Shown here: positions 7,652-15,304 of the stretch, piece after piece
Layout of the letters: the number at the start of each line of letters is the position of its first letter
Position numbering within the stretch: position 1 is the stretch's first letter
NCBI RefSeq assembly: GCF_004362975.1
Contig: NZ_SNXO01000018.1
Location: 1 to 44,396, forward strand
Direction of reading: 5' to 3'
Origin: Aminicella lysinilytica
Lineage (GTDB): Bacteria; Bacillota; Clostridia; Peptostreptococcales; Anaerovoracaceae
DNA: 44,396 bases
The notes under the pieces: model-generated
Seen by the model: the letters and a program-made list of their open reading frames with translations, nothing else
Told to the model about the DNA's origin: nothing
Database searches by the model: none
Position numbers and translations under genes: made by a program

Positions 7652-7682
7652 TGAATATTTCGCGTCATAAGCACCAGTGATA
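7652..7682 (-). repeat. Right copy of perfect 31-bp inverted repeat
   Basis: Exact reverse complement of 166-196. Its outer end lies within the serine recombinase reading frame (KLYGYHW), its inner end abuts the amidohydrolase fragment. Confidence 0.9.
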
Positions 7683-8210
7683 GCCGTACAGCTTTCGTTT
7701 GTAGAGTCCAGATGTTCCATTTGCAGCTTTCATGGCAAGTCCCATGCGGATATTTTCGCTTCGGCTCTCATTTTCAGCTTGAGCAAAAGACTCCATCACC
7801 GAAATCATAAGATTGCTGTCAACCTCATCGGTATCCAAATTTTCTTCTTCAAATATGATTCTGACTCCTGCTGTCTTCAATCGATTGATTGCTGATAATG
7901 TCTCTACAGTATCTCTACCAAATCGACTGATGCTTTTGGTAAGGACAACAGAGATATTGTGCGCTTCACATTCTCTAATCAATCGATCAAATTCTCTACG
8001 TGGAACTTCGCCTTTGGCAGACGCAATATCAATAAATACATCTGCCAGCCTCCATTGACTCACATTCGCAACTGCTCTCGTTAAAGCAGAAATCTGTGCT
8101 GCGAGGCTATAAAGCTGTTCTTTTTCGTTCGTACTTACTCTGCAGTAGATTCCAACATTCTTGTCCAAGCGGTCATTCCTTGCTGGAATATACCAAATCT
8201 TTGAATCCAT
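7665..8210 (-). pseudogene. Large serine recombinase, N-terminal half
   Basis: The catalytic resolvase domain is complete: GIYCRVST carries the nucleophilic Ser at about residue 25, followed by VFIDIASAKGEVPRREFDRL, VLTKSISRFGRDTVE and AENESRSENIRMG. The protein then enters the recombinase domain (GTSGLYKRKLYG) and is cut off after seven or so codons at the right 31-bp repeat, reading into a stop. The matching continuation (FRYSKNKDGD...) is found at 9439-9837, upstream instead of downstream. GGAGGTGAG before the ATG at 8210 is a strong ribosome binding site. Catalytic half alone is unlikely to recombine DNA. Confidence 0.85.
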
Positions 8211-8226
8211 CAGCTCACCTCCACAT

Positions 8227-8245
8227 TATAATTAGCCTAATTATA
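8227..8245. promoter_or_regulatory. Perfect 9-1-9 palindrome at the recombinase promoter
   Basis: TATAATTAG-C-CTAATTATA, 17 bases before the recombinase ATG. A minus-strand -10 TATAAT lies in the arm, with TTATCA 17 bases further up as a weak -35. Serine recombinases bind short inverted sites, so this may be an autoregulatory operator or crossover-type site (inference). Confidence 0.5.
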
Positions 8246-8671
8246 TTGCAAATTGGTGCCAATGATAAGTAGGCAATACATAACCCTAAAACGCGCAAAA
8301 AACCAATATATTGTGTTCGCGTAATTGTTTTTCGCTACATATCGCGTGACATCAATACTACGCACTCAACGTGGCTCGATACCTCGATTATGATGTCAGG
8401 TTACCAGGGTAGTCGCTGCCTGTTCGTGGAAACATATCGAGACGATTTTTCGTTTGCGGGAACATATCCATCGGCACGCTTGTACCTATATTATATGCAG
8501 CAGGGAATATCGGCTTTTTCGGCAATCGTCTCAACTTGCCGTTTTCACCGTCTCAACTTACCGCAACTGTTGCAAAATCTGCAACAGCTCACACCAACTC
8601 ATTCGAATTTTCCATGTGTTGCTCACCGTAACGAAGTCATCATGCATATCCATCAAGATGTAGCCTCTATA
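8246..8671. mobile_element. Non-coding debris with IS21-like end repeats
   Basis: I see no convincing gene here. Two imperfect 20-base direct repeats occur (around 8424 and 8453), both containing the core GGRAACATATC, plus a second pair GTCTCAACTTRCCG around 8529 and 8550. An 8-bp inverted repeat CTGTTGCA/TGCAACAG is at 8567-8587. TGACATCAATAC at 8347 matches the left IS-like end (32-165). Multiple short terminal repeats are typical of IS21 ends, so this is probably an IS remnant without its transposase. The 119-residue plus-strand ORF across it (8390-8749) resembles nothing and lacks a ribosome binding site. Confidence 0.35.
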
Positions 8672-8839
8672 TCAAGCCAAGTCTATCAAGACCACGTTTT
8701 TGATACAAAGATTTCTGTAGTAAAAAGGCCGAAAAAGCCCAGCAAATAAAGCATTTTCAGCAGTTCTTCGATAATTCCGGCTCTTCCTGCTCCTGTAAAA
8801 AGGTGTTTTTGGACGGGCCGTTACTGCTATTGCTGTCAT
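8672..8839 (-). CDS. Very small ORF, 55 residues, mobile-element type
   Basis: It begins MTAIAVTARPKT and has a perfect ribosome binding site (AAAGGAGG) before the ATG at 8839. I do not recognise the product. Codon use late in the ORF looks poor, and a one-base shift near GTAACGGCC would give a shorter, more hydrophilic peptide, so a frameshift is possible. Genes of this kind often sit next to recombinases in clostridial elements. Confidence 0.25.
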   Translation of the reverse strand: MTAIAVTARPKTPFYRSRKSRNYRRTAENALFAGLFRPFYYRNLCIKNVVLIDLA

Positions 8840-8911
8840 ATTTTCCGGGCCTCCTTTCGGTCGTAATAGGTAAAATTAAAAGTGGAGCAAAATTAAAATG
8901 TGTAATAAGCG

Positions 8912-9415
8912 TTACTCCTCATACGGCTTAACGCTATCTGTTTCTGCATCATACACCGCCAAATAACCAGTGTTATCGTAGTCAGTAGCATACAAATCCA
9001 CAGTATTGATTTTGGTCTGAGTGTTATATCCGTATTTCAGTTTTCCTGACCAAGCGCTACGATACCATCCATAGCTGGATATTTCTTCTTTCCACCCAGT
9101 AATCTGAACATAGAAGCACTCACCATTGTCTGTTGTAAAATTAATCTGATGGTTTTTGTAGGTGCAGGCATTCGCTTGGAGTGTGCCATTTTTGTTAATG
9201 TTCCACATATCATCAACTTTAGGAATACCCACATTGGCTAATATCGTTGCAATAGCGTTGGTTTCTTCTTTAGAATAACCAAGCGCATCCAGGCCCTCTA
9301 TTAGCGAAGTATCCTCGCTTAATTGAGGCACCGAGGTATTCTTAACATTCCCACCACATGCACTCAAGCTAAAAATCATTACCACACATATAAGAAAGAT
9401 GATTATTTTCTTCAC
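8912..9415 (-). CDS. Hypothetical secreted lipoprotein
   Basis: About 167 residues. The N-terminus is a lipoprotein signal: Lys-Lys, a hydrophobic stretch IIIFLICVVMIFSL and the lipobox SLSAC-GG. The rest is soluble, with YSKEETNAIATILANVGIP and a C-terminal beta-rich part (VDLYATDYDNTGYLAVY); no named domain recognised. The start is taken as the GTG at 9415, because GGAGGT lies 7 bases before it; the ATG at 9430 is itself part of that ribosome binding site. It follows the recombinase C-terminal fragment with overlap, suggesting a cargo gene of that mobile element. Confidence 0.7.
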   Translation of the reverse strand: MKKIIIFLICVVMIFSLSACGGNVKNTSVPQLSEDTSLIEGLDALGYSKEETNAIATILANVGIPKVDDMWNINKNGTLQANACTYKNHQINFTTDNGECFYVQITGWKEEISSYGWYRSAWSGKLKYGYNTQTKINTVDLYATDYDNTGYLAVYDAETDSVKPYEE

Positions 9416-9438
9416 GTTCGTTACCTCCATAAAATTCG

Positions 9439-9837
9439 TTATTTCTTTTTAGAACTATATTTCTTACTGCTGCGATGCGTACCATCGTCGTCAGTAATGA
9501 TATTGCTTCGCTTCTTCTTTTCTTCCTGAACAGCCCTGAACTCGCTCTCCGTAATGATCGGCGGATGACATTCTTTCATTTGGAACTCATATTGCTGTGT
9601 AGCAGAATCCAAAAGAGTTACCGTGCCTGTGTACTTCTCATTTTCAAGAATCTTCTCTACAGAACGCTTGCTCCACGTTTCTTTACCGGTAGGGGAAGGA
9701 ATACCTGCGTCTGATAGTTTCTTTATGATACCAAGCACGCTGGCGCCATCCAGATACCATCTGAAAATGTCCCGCACAACCTTAGCCTGTTCATTGTCAA
9801 TTACAAGGTCCCCATCCTTATTCTTAGAGTAACGGAA
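9439..9837 (-). pseudogene. Large serine recombinase, C-terminal half
   Basis: Open frame from about 9837, beginning FRYSKNKDGDLVIDNEQAKV, then VRDIFRWYLDGASVLGI and GKETWSKRSVEKILENEKYT, the recombinase domain, followed by a short Lys-rich tail. There is no start codon with a ribosome binding site and no catalytic domain. The start of this piece fits directly onto the end of the N-terminal half at 7683: joined, they read KLYG-FRYSKNKDG, a normal recombinase sequence. The halves therefore seem to come from one gene, now in swapped order on the same strand. Confidence 0.75.
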
Positions 9838-9953
9838 TTGATTTAGACCACATGTCTCATATTACAAATCCCGTCTCTCAATATATCTATTCTAAATCAG
9901 AATGTTAAAAATGACAATATATTTGATGCCTTCTTGCTATTTGTATATGTACT

Positions 9954-9971
9954 GGGCAGTTTTACCTGCCC
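9954..9971. repeat. Short hairpin downstream of the small peptide gene
   Basis: GGGCAG-TTTTAC-CTGCCC. It is placed like a terminator for the peptide gene but has no T tract, so termination is uncertain. Confidence 0.35.
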
Positions 9972-9976
9972 TGACC

Positions 9977-10126
9977 TTACCCAACTATTGTATTCAATAT
10001 TTCCTTTGCAACCCCAAAATCATATGCATTCGCATTCTCGGGATGCATACGCAACCCGTGAAACGATGCTCCAACTATCAAAGCAAAAGCGCATACAACA
10101 AGTGGGATTTTCCAATATTTCTTCAT
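9977..10126 (-). CDS. Small secreted or membrane peptide, 49 residues
   Basis: Reads MKKYWKIPLVVCAFALIVGA, then SFHGLRMHPENANAYDF and ends AKEILNTIVG. Two Lys, a hydrophobic core and a short polar tail form a signal peptide or single membrane segment. A clear ribosome binding site (GAGGTAA) precedes the ATG at 10126, which supports it as a real gene despite its length. It lies about 110 bases downstream of gajB on the same strand, with its own possible -10 (TATACT). Size and layout recall secreted pheromone precursors of RRNPP systems, but no cognate regulator is in the window; a phage-sensing or anchoring role is equally open. Confidence 0.5.
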   Translation of the reverse strand: MKKYWKIPLVVCAFALIVGASFHGLRMHPENANAYDFGVAKEILNTIVG

Positions 10127-10233
10127 CGTATTTACCTCAACAAACTGTAAGTTGTCGTTCTAATCTACATTTAACAGTATAAACATAATGGGAAATTCGA
10201 AGATTAAGAGCCAATAGCAAAGAAACCATCAAA

Positions 10234-11856
10234 CTATTTTTGTAGCGTTGTTAATTCATGAACATTTTCAGCTCCAAACAGTTTTTTAGCTCGTTCGATA
10301 ATTTGAACAGTCGGCTTGGGATAATATACAACGAGATTATCTTTTGCCCTGGAACAACAAACATAGAAAATCCTCTTAGTTCGTTGTATTATAGATTCTT
10401 TTCCAGGAGTTTCTTCGAAGTAATATTTAAAATTGTACATATTCCATTTTCCATTATCCATTATTACCAAAACATTATCAAATTCAGCGCCTTTTATCCC
10501 ATGCTGCGTTGAATATGGTGAAAAATCATTATAGTATTTGAAATAGGCAAGCACTTGAGACGCAGGCAAGGTCTTAATTTTGTCATACGTTTCAGCATGG
10601 TGTTCAATGAATTCATTAAATCGATCATCTTTACGGATTAAATGCTCCTTGTCAAATCCATTTATCAATTCTTCGATACATATGTCAAGATTTTCCGAAA
10701 AGTAAGTCAGTGCAGAACTAATTTTCTGCTTATCATCATTTGTTCGTATTTTTCTCTGGATTTCATCAATTACATATGAAAACTCCTTTTTACTGTAGTG
10801 AAACAAAACACCTCCGATTTTTAATAAATGCTGGGCTAAACGGTCAGGCTCATTACCAATCAGGCTTTCAGTATATTTATATGCTGCTAACAATTCTGCA
10901 AAGCCTAAGCGCATAGCACTTAGCTTATGCGTTAAAAAGAGCACCTTCGTTTCCCGAAAGTCATCAAAGTTCCAGCTCGCTACAAAGTCACTCGTCTTAA
11001 ATTTTCTCAAATCGAAATCACTATCAGAATATACAAAAATTGCACTGCCGATTTTATTGGCAATAGAACCATCTGGATTTTTCTTTGCAGGACGTTGAGT
11101 TATATCAGAACGTACATGATTTAGTAATTCAATTACATTAACAGCACAACGATAATTATCATCTTTGATTATTTCATGAACATCGCCAGCGATGATATAG
11201 GACTGAATATTACCAATTCCAGTTGCATAAATGGATTGTAGTTTGTCACCAAAAAACCCAACACACAATGAGCCTTTCGCAGGTGTTTTTATATGCTCCA
11301 AAAAGATTTCAATCACCGGCTTCTGTGTATCTTGATACTCGTCTATAAAAATATAGTCATACTTATCACACAATATCTTAGACAGCAGTGGGTATGTTGC
11401 AAACATGTGATTTGCGACTTTTAATAGATCATCATGAGAAATAATTCCATGCTCCAAGTCTCGATAATTTTGATACTCTATACAAGAAAAACTTTCTTCA
11501 TTAATCTCTGCTTCACTAGAATATGATAATCTGCTTTCTTTGTCCGACTTTTCGGCAGAAATCAAAGATAGTACCGTTTGTTTTAAATTCTTTTGATAGT
11601 CCTTAATTTCATCCCACAAAAAATCATGAATTGTGGATACGGTAAGCTTTGAATATGGCGACCTTTCTTTAATTTCATCAGCTGCTACATTGGTATAAGT
11701 AATACATGCGACACGCGCCTTTGGGTCGTTCTTAAAAACATGATGAAGTGTTTGTATAAGCGTGTAAGTTTTACCACTTCCTGCTCCGCCACTTAGGAGA
11801 AAGTTAATCTTGTTATCTAAGCATTGGCTGATTTGATCCATTACTGTGCCAGCCAT
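10234..11856 (-). CDS. gajB: Gabija protein GajB, UvrD-like helicase
   Basis: 540-residue superfamily 1 helicase. Walker A LSGGAGSGKTYTL is near residue 20, Walker B FIDEYQDTQKP near 170, motif III GFFGDKLQSIY near 205, motif V QHGIKGAEFDNVLVI near 450 and motif VI FYVCCSRAKDNLVVYY near 500. In Gabija, GajB associates with the GajA nuclease and helps activate it when phage depletes nucleotides or exposes DNA ends (known for the Bacillus system). The ATG at 11856 follows GGAGGG and overlaps the gajA stop by 16 bases, the usual coupled order. Length is slightly above the approximately 500 residues of the type example. A general repair helicase is unlikely given the partner. Confidence 0.9.
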   Translation of the reverse strand: MAGTVMDQISQCLDNKINFLLSGGAGSGKTYTLIQTLHHVFKNDPKARVACITYTNVAADEIKERSPYSKLTVSTIHDFLWDEIKDYQKNLKQTVLSLISAEKSDKESRLSYSSEAEINEESFSCIEYQNYRDLEHGIISHDDLLKVANHMFATYPLLSKILCDKYDYIFIDEYQDTQKPVIEIFLEHIKTPAKGSLCVGFFGDKLQSIYATGIGNIQSYIIAGDVHEIIKDDNYRCAVNVIELLNHVRSDITQRPAKKNPDGSIANKIGSAIFVYSDSDFDLRKFKTSDFVASWNFDDFRETKVLFLTHKLSAMRLGFAELLAAYKYTESLIGNEPDRLAQHLLKIGGVLFHYSKKEFSYVIDEIQRKIRTNDDKQKISSALTYFSENLDICIEELINGFDKEHLIRKDDRFNEFIEHHAETYDKIKTLPASQVLAYFKYYNDFSPYSTQHGIKGAEFDNVLVIMDNGKWNMYNFKYYFEETPGKESIIQRTKRIFYVCCSRAKDNLVVYYPKPTVQIIERAKKLFGAENVHELTTLQK

Positions 11857-13883
11857 TCCAATCCCTCCTTAATATATTGTGGAGTGGTCCACCCCTCATT
11901 ATTTTCACCGCCATACAAAAGAATATCAAGTGCAAATGAAGTTTTGCTGTCAATGCACCGAGCAGCTATTTCGTAATAATCTGGCGGAGTAGTTTGTAAA
12001 ATGTCTTTGTTCTTTAAGCTAGTAAAGTTATCTATATTATCAACAATGAACTGTAAATTATTATTGATAAAGGCATCTTCAAAACTGCGTGCCTGGTATC
12101 CACCTTCTTCTTTTTGAAACAATAATCGTAATTGTCCGTCACTGTCAGCGTTCCATTTTGCTGTAGCACTGTCATAGCTGAAGGTTATTGGTTTTGCAGA
12201 CAAGTCTACAATCTCATCAAGTTTTTCAAGCTGTGTGAAGAACTTAATGGACGCGTTCGTAGTTGTTGTTCCATCAGAAAATCTACATTTGCACTGCCGA
12301 CCATTTTCCCCAAGCTTTGCACAATCAAGATCAGTAATAATTAGCGTCTTAATGCCTAAAAATCCCAAGAAAACGGCAAAGATATGTGAATATGCCCCTA
12401 CCTCAATTATAGAAATATTTTGTGATAAAAGCGGCTCATATTTTGTTGCCCCTGTTTTTTCCGCATCAAGTTTTTTCATCATTGCAGAAAGCAACATTCG
12501 TTCGGTGTCGCCCTCAATCAAGATAGCTTTATTGGCAAAGAATAGCTCCGCACGATTCAAAGTCACATATTGCTTTACGAATCTATAAGAACGCTCTTGC
12601 TCTGCCTTAGTCGGGGCATCCTGTGCTGTAACCATTTTAGAGTATAGCTTTTTTAAACTGCGAGATTTCACGCTGACTGTCGACTCTCGGTAAAAATATT
12701 TGATATCGTTAAAGTCACATTGAGATACAATGTGAGATGAATGTGTACTGATGATGGTTTGCAACGAAAAGTCTTTTCCTGATGTGGCACTATGTTGCTT
12801 CAGTATACGCTTTATATTGGTAATAAAAATGTATTGCATTTGTGGGTGCGTATGTGCTTCTGGTTCCTCGATGAAAAGTAGATTTAGCGGGGTGGGGTTT
12901 TCGTCTGTCCGATTTTTTTTGGATAATTGGTCCAGCTTAATCCGTAAATTAAATATGATTGCAAACAAATTCAAATATCCCAAACCGTTATAGTCTTCTG
13001 GCAACATGGTGTTCTCATGCTTATATTTAACGGTTGTGTTATCTTGGAATATTTTCTTTTCGCTCAATGTTGAAAGAACAGAAAGTTCTGCTTCGTTAGG
13101 GTTGTATGACATCTCCGCGATTTCTTTCACAACGGGCTCAAAGAGCTTCTCATATATTTCAGATAAGCTCTCATCGGTATCTTGCAATTGTTTTTGTAGT
13201 TCAGGAAACTCCTCTTCCGACGAAACGCTAGCATTATAGTATTTACCAGCCAGTAATGATAATGCGTTGCTGTGTCCCTGCTCATTATCGACATCTCGTT
13301 TGGCGCCAATTGTTTGCATTGATATAACAGATCTTACAATATCACCTGAAACTATTTTGAAATTTGTCTCGTTTCCACATTCCAATGCCTTTACGCGCAC
13401 AGAAAAATATTGATTGATATTGTTACTGATGTAGTAAGAAAAATCACGATTGATGCCTTTTGCCGTATATGAAGCGTAATCGGTCACCAACTTCTGATAT
13501 TTTTCATATGTCAAAACATATTCAAACAACACAACAAGGCCATGTTTACTGTTATCCAAATCCAACAGGAGGGCAGCGGCATCACCTAGATTGTCTGTTT
13601 CTTCATAAGCTATATATAGTTTAAGTGATAGCGCAAGCTCAGTATAGTCTTCAGGTGGCTTTACGCCACCCTCAAGTGCAAGGATAGTTTCTTGTGCCTT
13701 AATACTAAAATCCTCAAATGCAAATTCTGGTTTGTTTTCTGAAAGAAATTTTTGCAAAATCGATAAAAACGATGTTTTACCGGAATTGTTTTTCCCTATG
13801 ACTAAAGAGAGGACATCTTCAAAATCAATATCCATTTCAGTCAACATTCTAAAGTTTCTTATTTGTGCAAACTCCAATTTCAT
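11841..13883 (-). CDS. gajA: Gabija protein GajA, OLD-family ATPase-TOPRIM nuclease
   Basis: 680 residues. The N-terminal ABC-type ATPase shows Walker A GKNNSGKTS at residues 30-38, Walker B LLFIEEPEAHTHP near 334 and the H-loop TIISTHSSHI. The C-terminal TOPRIM domain shows AILIEGDTERML near 450 (catalytic Glu) and IITDLDCAKL near 516 (DxD). GajA of Gabija is a sequence-specific DNA nicking endonuclease restrained by ATP; a pairing of an OLD protein with a UvrD-like helicase defines the class 2 OLD/Gabija system. The start at 13883 is preferred over 13901, because GGAGGG sits 6 bases before it. It is larger than the classic approximately 580-residue GajA, with the extra length after the TOPRIM core. 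Confidence 0.9.
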   Translation of the reverse strand: MKLEFAQIRNFRMLTEMDIDFEDVLSLVIGKNNSGKTSFLSILQKFLSENKPEFAFEDFSIKAQETILALEGGVKPPEDYTELALSLKLYIAYEETDNLGDAAALLLDLDNSKHGLVVLFEYVLTYEKYQKLVTDYASYTAKGINRDFSYYISNNINQYFSVRVKALECGNETNFKIVSGDIVRSVISMQTIGAKRDVDNEQGHSNALSLLAGKYYNASVSSEEEFPELQKQLQDTDESLSEIYEKLFEPVVKEIAEMSYNPNEAELSVLSTLSEKKIFQDNTTVKYKHENTMLPEDYNGLGYLNLFAIIFNLRIKLDQLSKKNRTDENPTPLNLLFIEEPEAHTHPQMQYIFITNIKRILKQHSATSGKDFSLQTIISTHSSHIVSQCDFNDIKYFYRESTVSVKSRSLKKLYSKMVTAQDAPTKAEQERSYRFVKQYVTLNRAELFFANKAILIEGDTERMLLSAMMKKLDAEKTGATKYEPLLSQNISIIEVGAYSHIFAVFLGFLGIKTLIITDLDCAKLGENGRQCKCRFSDGTTTTNASIKFFTQLEKLDEIVDLSAKPITFSYDSATAKWNADSDGQLRLLFQKEEGGYQARSFEDAFINNNLQFIVDNIDNFTSLKNKDILQTTPPDYYEIAARCIDSKTSFALDILLYGGENNEGWTTPQYIKEGLEWLAQ

Positions 13884-13977
13884 ATAATATCCCTCCATCA
13901 AAAAACTATTTTTCTATGTGAATTGCACCTAATTGCTACAATAGTCCCCTACAAGTTCCGATTTACAGAGCTGACCA

Positions 13978-14018
13978 TTGTAGTCCTGCGATAAAAATAT
14001 TATACCACAGGACTACAA
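13978..14018 (-). promoter_or_regulatory. Gabija promoter inside an 11-bp inverted repeat
   Basis: TTGTAGTCCTG (13978-13988) and CAGGACTACAA (14008-14018) flank a 19-base spacer. On the minus strand the spacer carries an extended -10, TGG-TATAAT, just inside the upstream arm. No good -35 is seen. The design fits a repressor operator over the promoter of gajAB, with about 110 bases of leader before the ATG. Confidence 0.6.
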
Positions 14019-14038
14019 ATAACAGCTGTATACTTAGA

Positions 14039-14320
14039 CTACCTCTCCCAACCTTTGGATTTCTTTTCCGTAAACTTTGCCATGGCAACTTTTTCTCTGC
14101 CGTCCATGAGTCCTCTAAGCGACTGCATGTCATCTTCAGAAAGCGTTATGCCTCTTGACATGTGTTCATGATCCGGATCCCAGTCGCGAATATCGTACTT
14201 GGCCGGGCCATCGTTCCAGGAAACAACATTGATTTCCTTCTGCCAGCCGTTCTGATATTTTGCTATTACTCCAACATGCTCTATGACCTCAAATGAGATC
14301 TCGTTCCTTTTGTTCTCCAT
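14039..14320 (-). CDS. YdbC-like (PC4-fold) single-strand DNA-binding protein
   Basis: About 93 residues from the ATG at 14320. ISFEVIEHVGVIAKYQNGW, KEINVVSWNDGPAKYDIRDW and GITLSEDDMQSLRGLM match the YdbC family, which has the PC4 transcription-coactivator fold and binds single-stranded DNA or RNA as a dimer. Such genes are frequent in clostridial integrative elements. The start is set by GGGAG and by the start of family similarity; an upstream ATG at 14386 would overlap the preceding gene by 44 bases. It is the last gene of the element's operon on this side. Confidence 0.8.
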   Translation of the reverse strand: MENKRNEISFEVIEHVGVIAKYQNGWQKEINVVSWNDGPAKYDIRDWDPDHEHMSRGITLSEDDMQSLRGLMDGREKVAMAKFTEKKSKGWER

Positions 14321-14342
14321 TTTGTTTTCTCCCTTCGTTTTC

Positions 14343-14840
14343 TTAACGTTCCATTGCTTTTGACATCTTTGAAGACGTGTGATCATCGAGAAGACCTTCT
14401 GCCTTGAAGCTCATCATCTGGCCACTCTCACCTGCCACGATGATATGATCCACCATCTTTATATCAAGCATCCTCCCGCATTCAGCAAGCCTTCCGGTGA
14501 CTTCCCTGTCTTCTGCGCTTGCGATAGGGGTACCTGACGGATGGTTGTGGATCGCGATGAATGCAGCTGCATTTGAAAGTATGCTGCTCTTGAACACCTC
14601 TCTCGGACTCACCATAGATGAGTTGAGAGTCCCTACGCTGCAGACATTCATGTTGATCACCTGCCCGTTGGACTTGAGATTCAGTATGGCAAAGACCTCT
14701 CTGTCATAGTCCTTCATCTCATTTGCTATCACATCAAGCACGTCCTGCGGCGAGCTTATGGGATCCGCACTGTATAAAGAAGGCTCTTTCACCATGCGGA
14801 TATTGACCACCTTTATCTCATTTTCTTTCTGCTTCGGCAT
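14343..14840 (-). CDS. RadC-like JAB-domain protein
   Basis: 165 residues with the JAB/MPN metalloprotease-like fold: AFIAIHNHPSGTPIASAED near residue 92 carries the HxHPSG...D metal-binding motif, preceded by LNSSMVSPREVFKSSIL and followed by DHIIVAGESGQMMSF. It lacks the N-terminal helix-hairpin-helix of chromosomal RadC, as do the versions carried by mobile elements and phages. Function is uncertain; nuclease or anti-restriction roles have been proposed for relatives. GGGAGGTGA precedes the ATG. Confidence 0.85.
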   Translation of the reverse strand: MPKQKENEIKVVNIRMVKEPSLYSADPISSPQDVLDVIANEMKDYDREVFAILNLKSNGQVINMNVCSVGTLNSSMVSPREVFKSSILSNAAAFIAIHNHPSGTPIASAEDREVTGRLAECGRMLDIKMVDHIIVAGESGQMMSFKAEGLLDDHTSSKMSKAMER

Positions 14841-14955
14841 GTGATGTCACCTCCCGTATATCAAACGACAGCACAGTGCCGTCGGGAAGATCCTCTATGA
14901 TCTCCTTCACTTCATCAAGGTTCTTTACCTCAATAGTCTTCTCCTTCTCGTCCAT
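14818..14955 (-). CDS. Tiny acidic protein, 45 residues
   Basis: Begins MDEKEKTIEVKNLDEVKEII and continues EDLPDGTVLSFDIREV, a highly charged sequence. An ideal ribosome binding site (AAAGGAGG) lies before the ATG at 14955, and its stop overlaps the start of the radC-like gene by 23 bases, so the two are coupled. The family is not recognised. Its pattern resembles other short element-encoded accessory proteins in this operon. Confidence 0.6.
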   Translation of the reverse strand: MDEKEKTIEVKNLDEVKEIIEDLPDGTVLSFDIREVTSHAEAERK

Positions 14956-15196
14956 AGAACTCGTCCTCCTTTTCTGTTTTCTTTGGCAGATCGTCAGTCC
15001 CCTGTCCCAGGTAACTTATGACCTTGTGCTTCTTCACCGCATCCTGCAGCTCCGTTATTATATGGATCTCCGATACCGTCACTCCCTGCATGGACAGTAT
15101 ATCCTGTATGGTGAGTGCTGTAAGCTTCTTCTCAGTGTCCACTTTCATGTCTATCAACCTGTTCAAAGTCCTTACTGTCTGCTTGTCCATTCCCAT
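14930..15196 (-). CDS. Small element-encoded protein, about 88 residues
   Basis: From MGMDKQTVRTLNRLIDMKVD on, with TEKKLTALTIQDILSMQGVT, a helical protein with a predicted DNA-binding feel but no named domain. It overlaps the next gene by 26 bases. The start is uncertain: the ATG at 15196 or the one two codons later are both served by GGGAG; the longer ATG at 15220 has no ribosome binding site. Confidence 0.6.
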   Translation of the reverse strand: MGMDKQTVRTLNRLIDMKVDTEKKLTALTIQDILSMQGVTVSEIHIITELQDAVKKHKVISYLGQGTDDLPKKTEKEDEFYGREGEDY

Positions 15197-15302
15197 TCTT
15201 TTTTTCACTCCCTTCCTCAAGTATTTTCTTCATGCAGTAACCGCAGAAAGGAGCATCGTGGCTCCTGTATCTGCAGTTATCAGGGCAGTTTTCTTTTCTC
15301 AT
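15132..15302 (-). CDS. Cysteine-rich small protein, 56 residues
   Basis: Begins MRKENCPDNCRYRSHDAPFC and continues GYCMKK, giving a CxxxC...CxxC pattern like a small zinc ribbon. The start at 15302 has a weak GGGGCGG ribosome binding site. The C-terminal third overlaps the following gene in another frame, so the real stop may be right but the tail is probably unconserved. Confidence 0.45.
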   Translation of the reverse strand: MRKENCPDNCRYRSHDAPFCGYCMKKILEEGSEKKNGNGQADSKDFEQVDRHESGH

Positions 15303-15304
15303 GT

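Noticed and set aside
8390-8749. Plus-strand ORF of 119 residues
   Set aside because: Composition follows the short IS-like repeats; no ribosome binding site or family.
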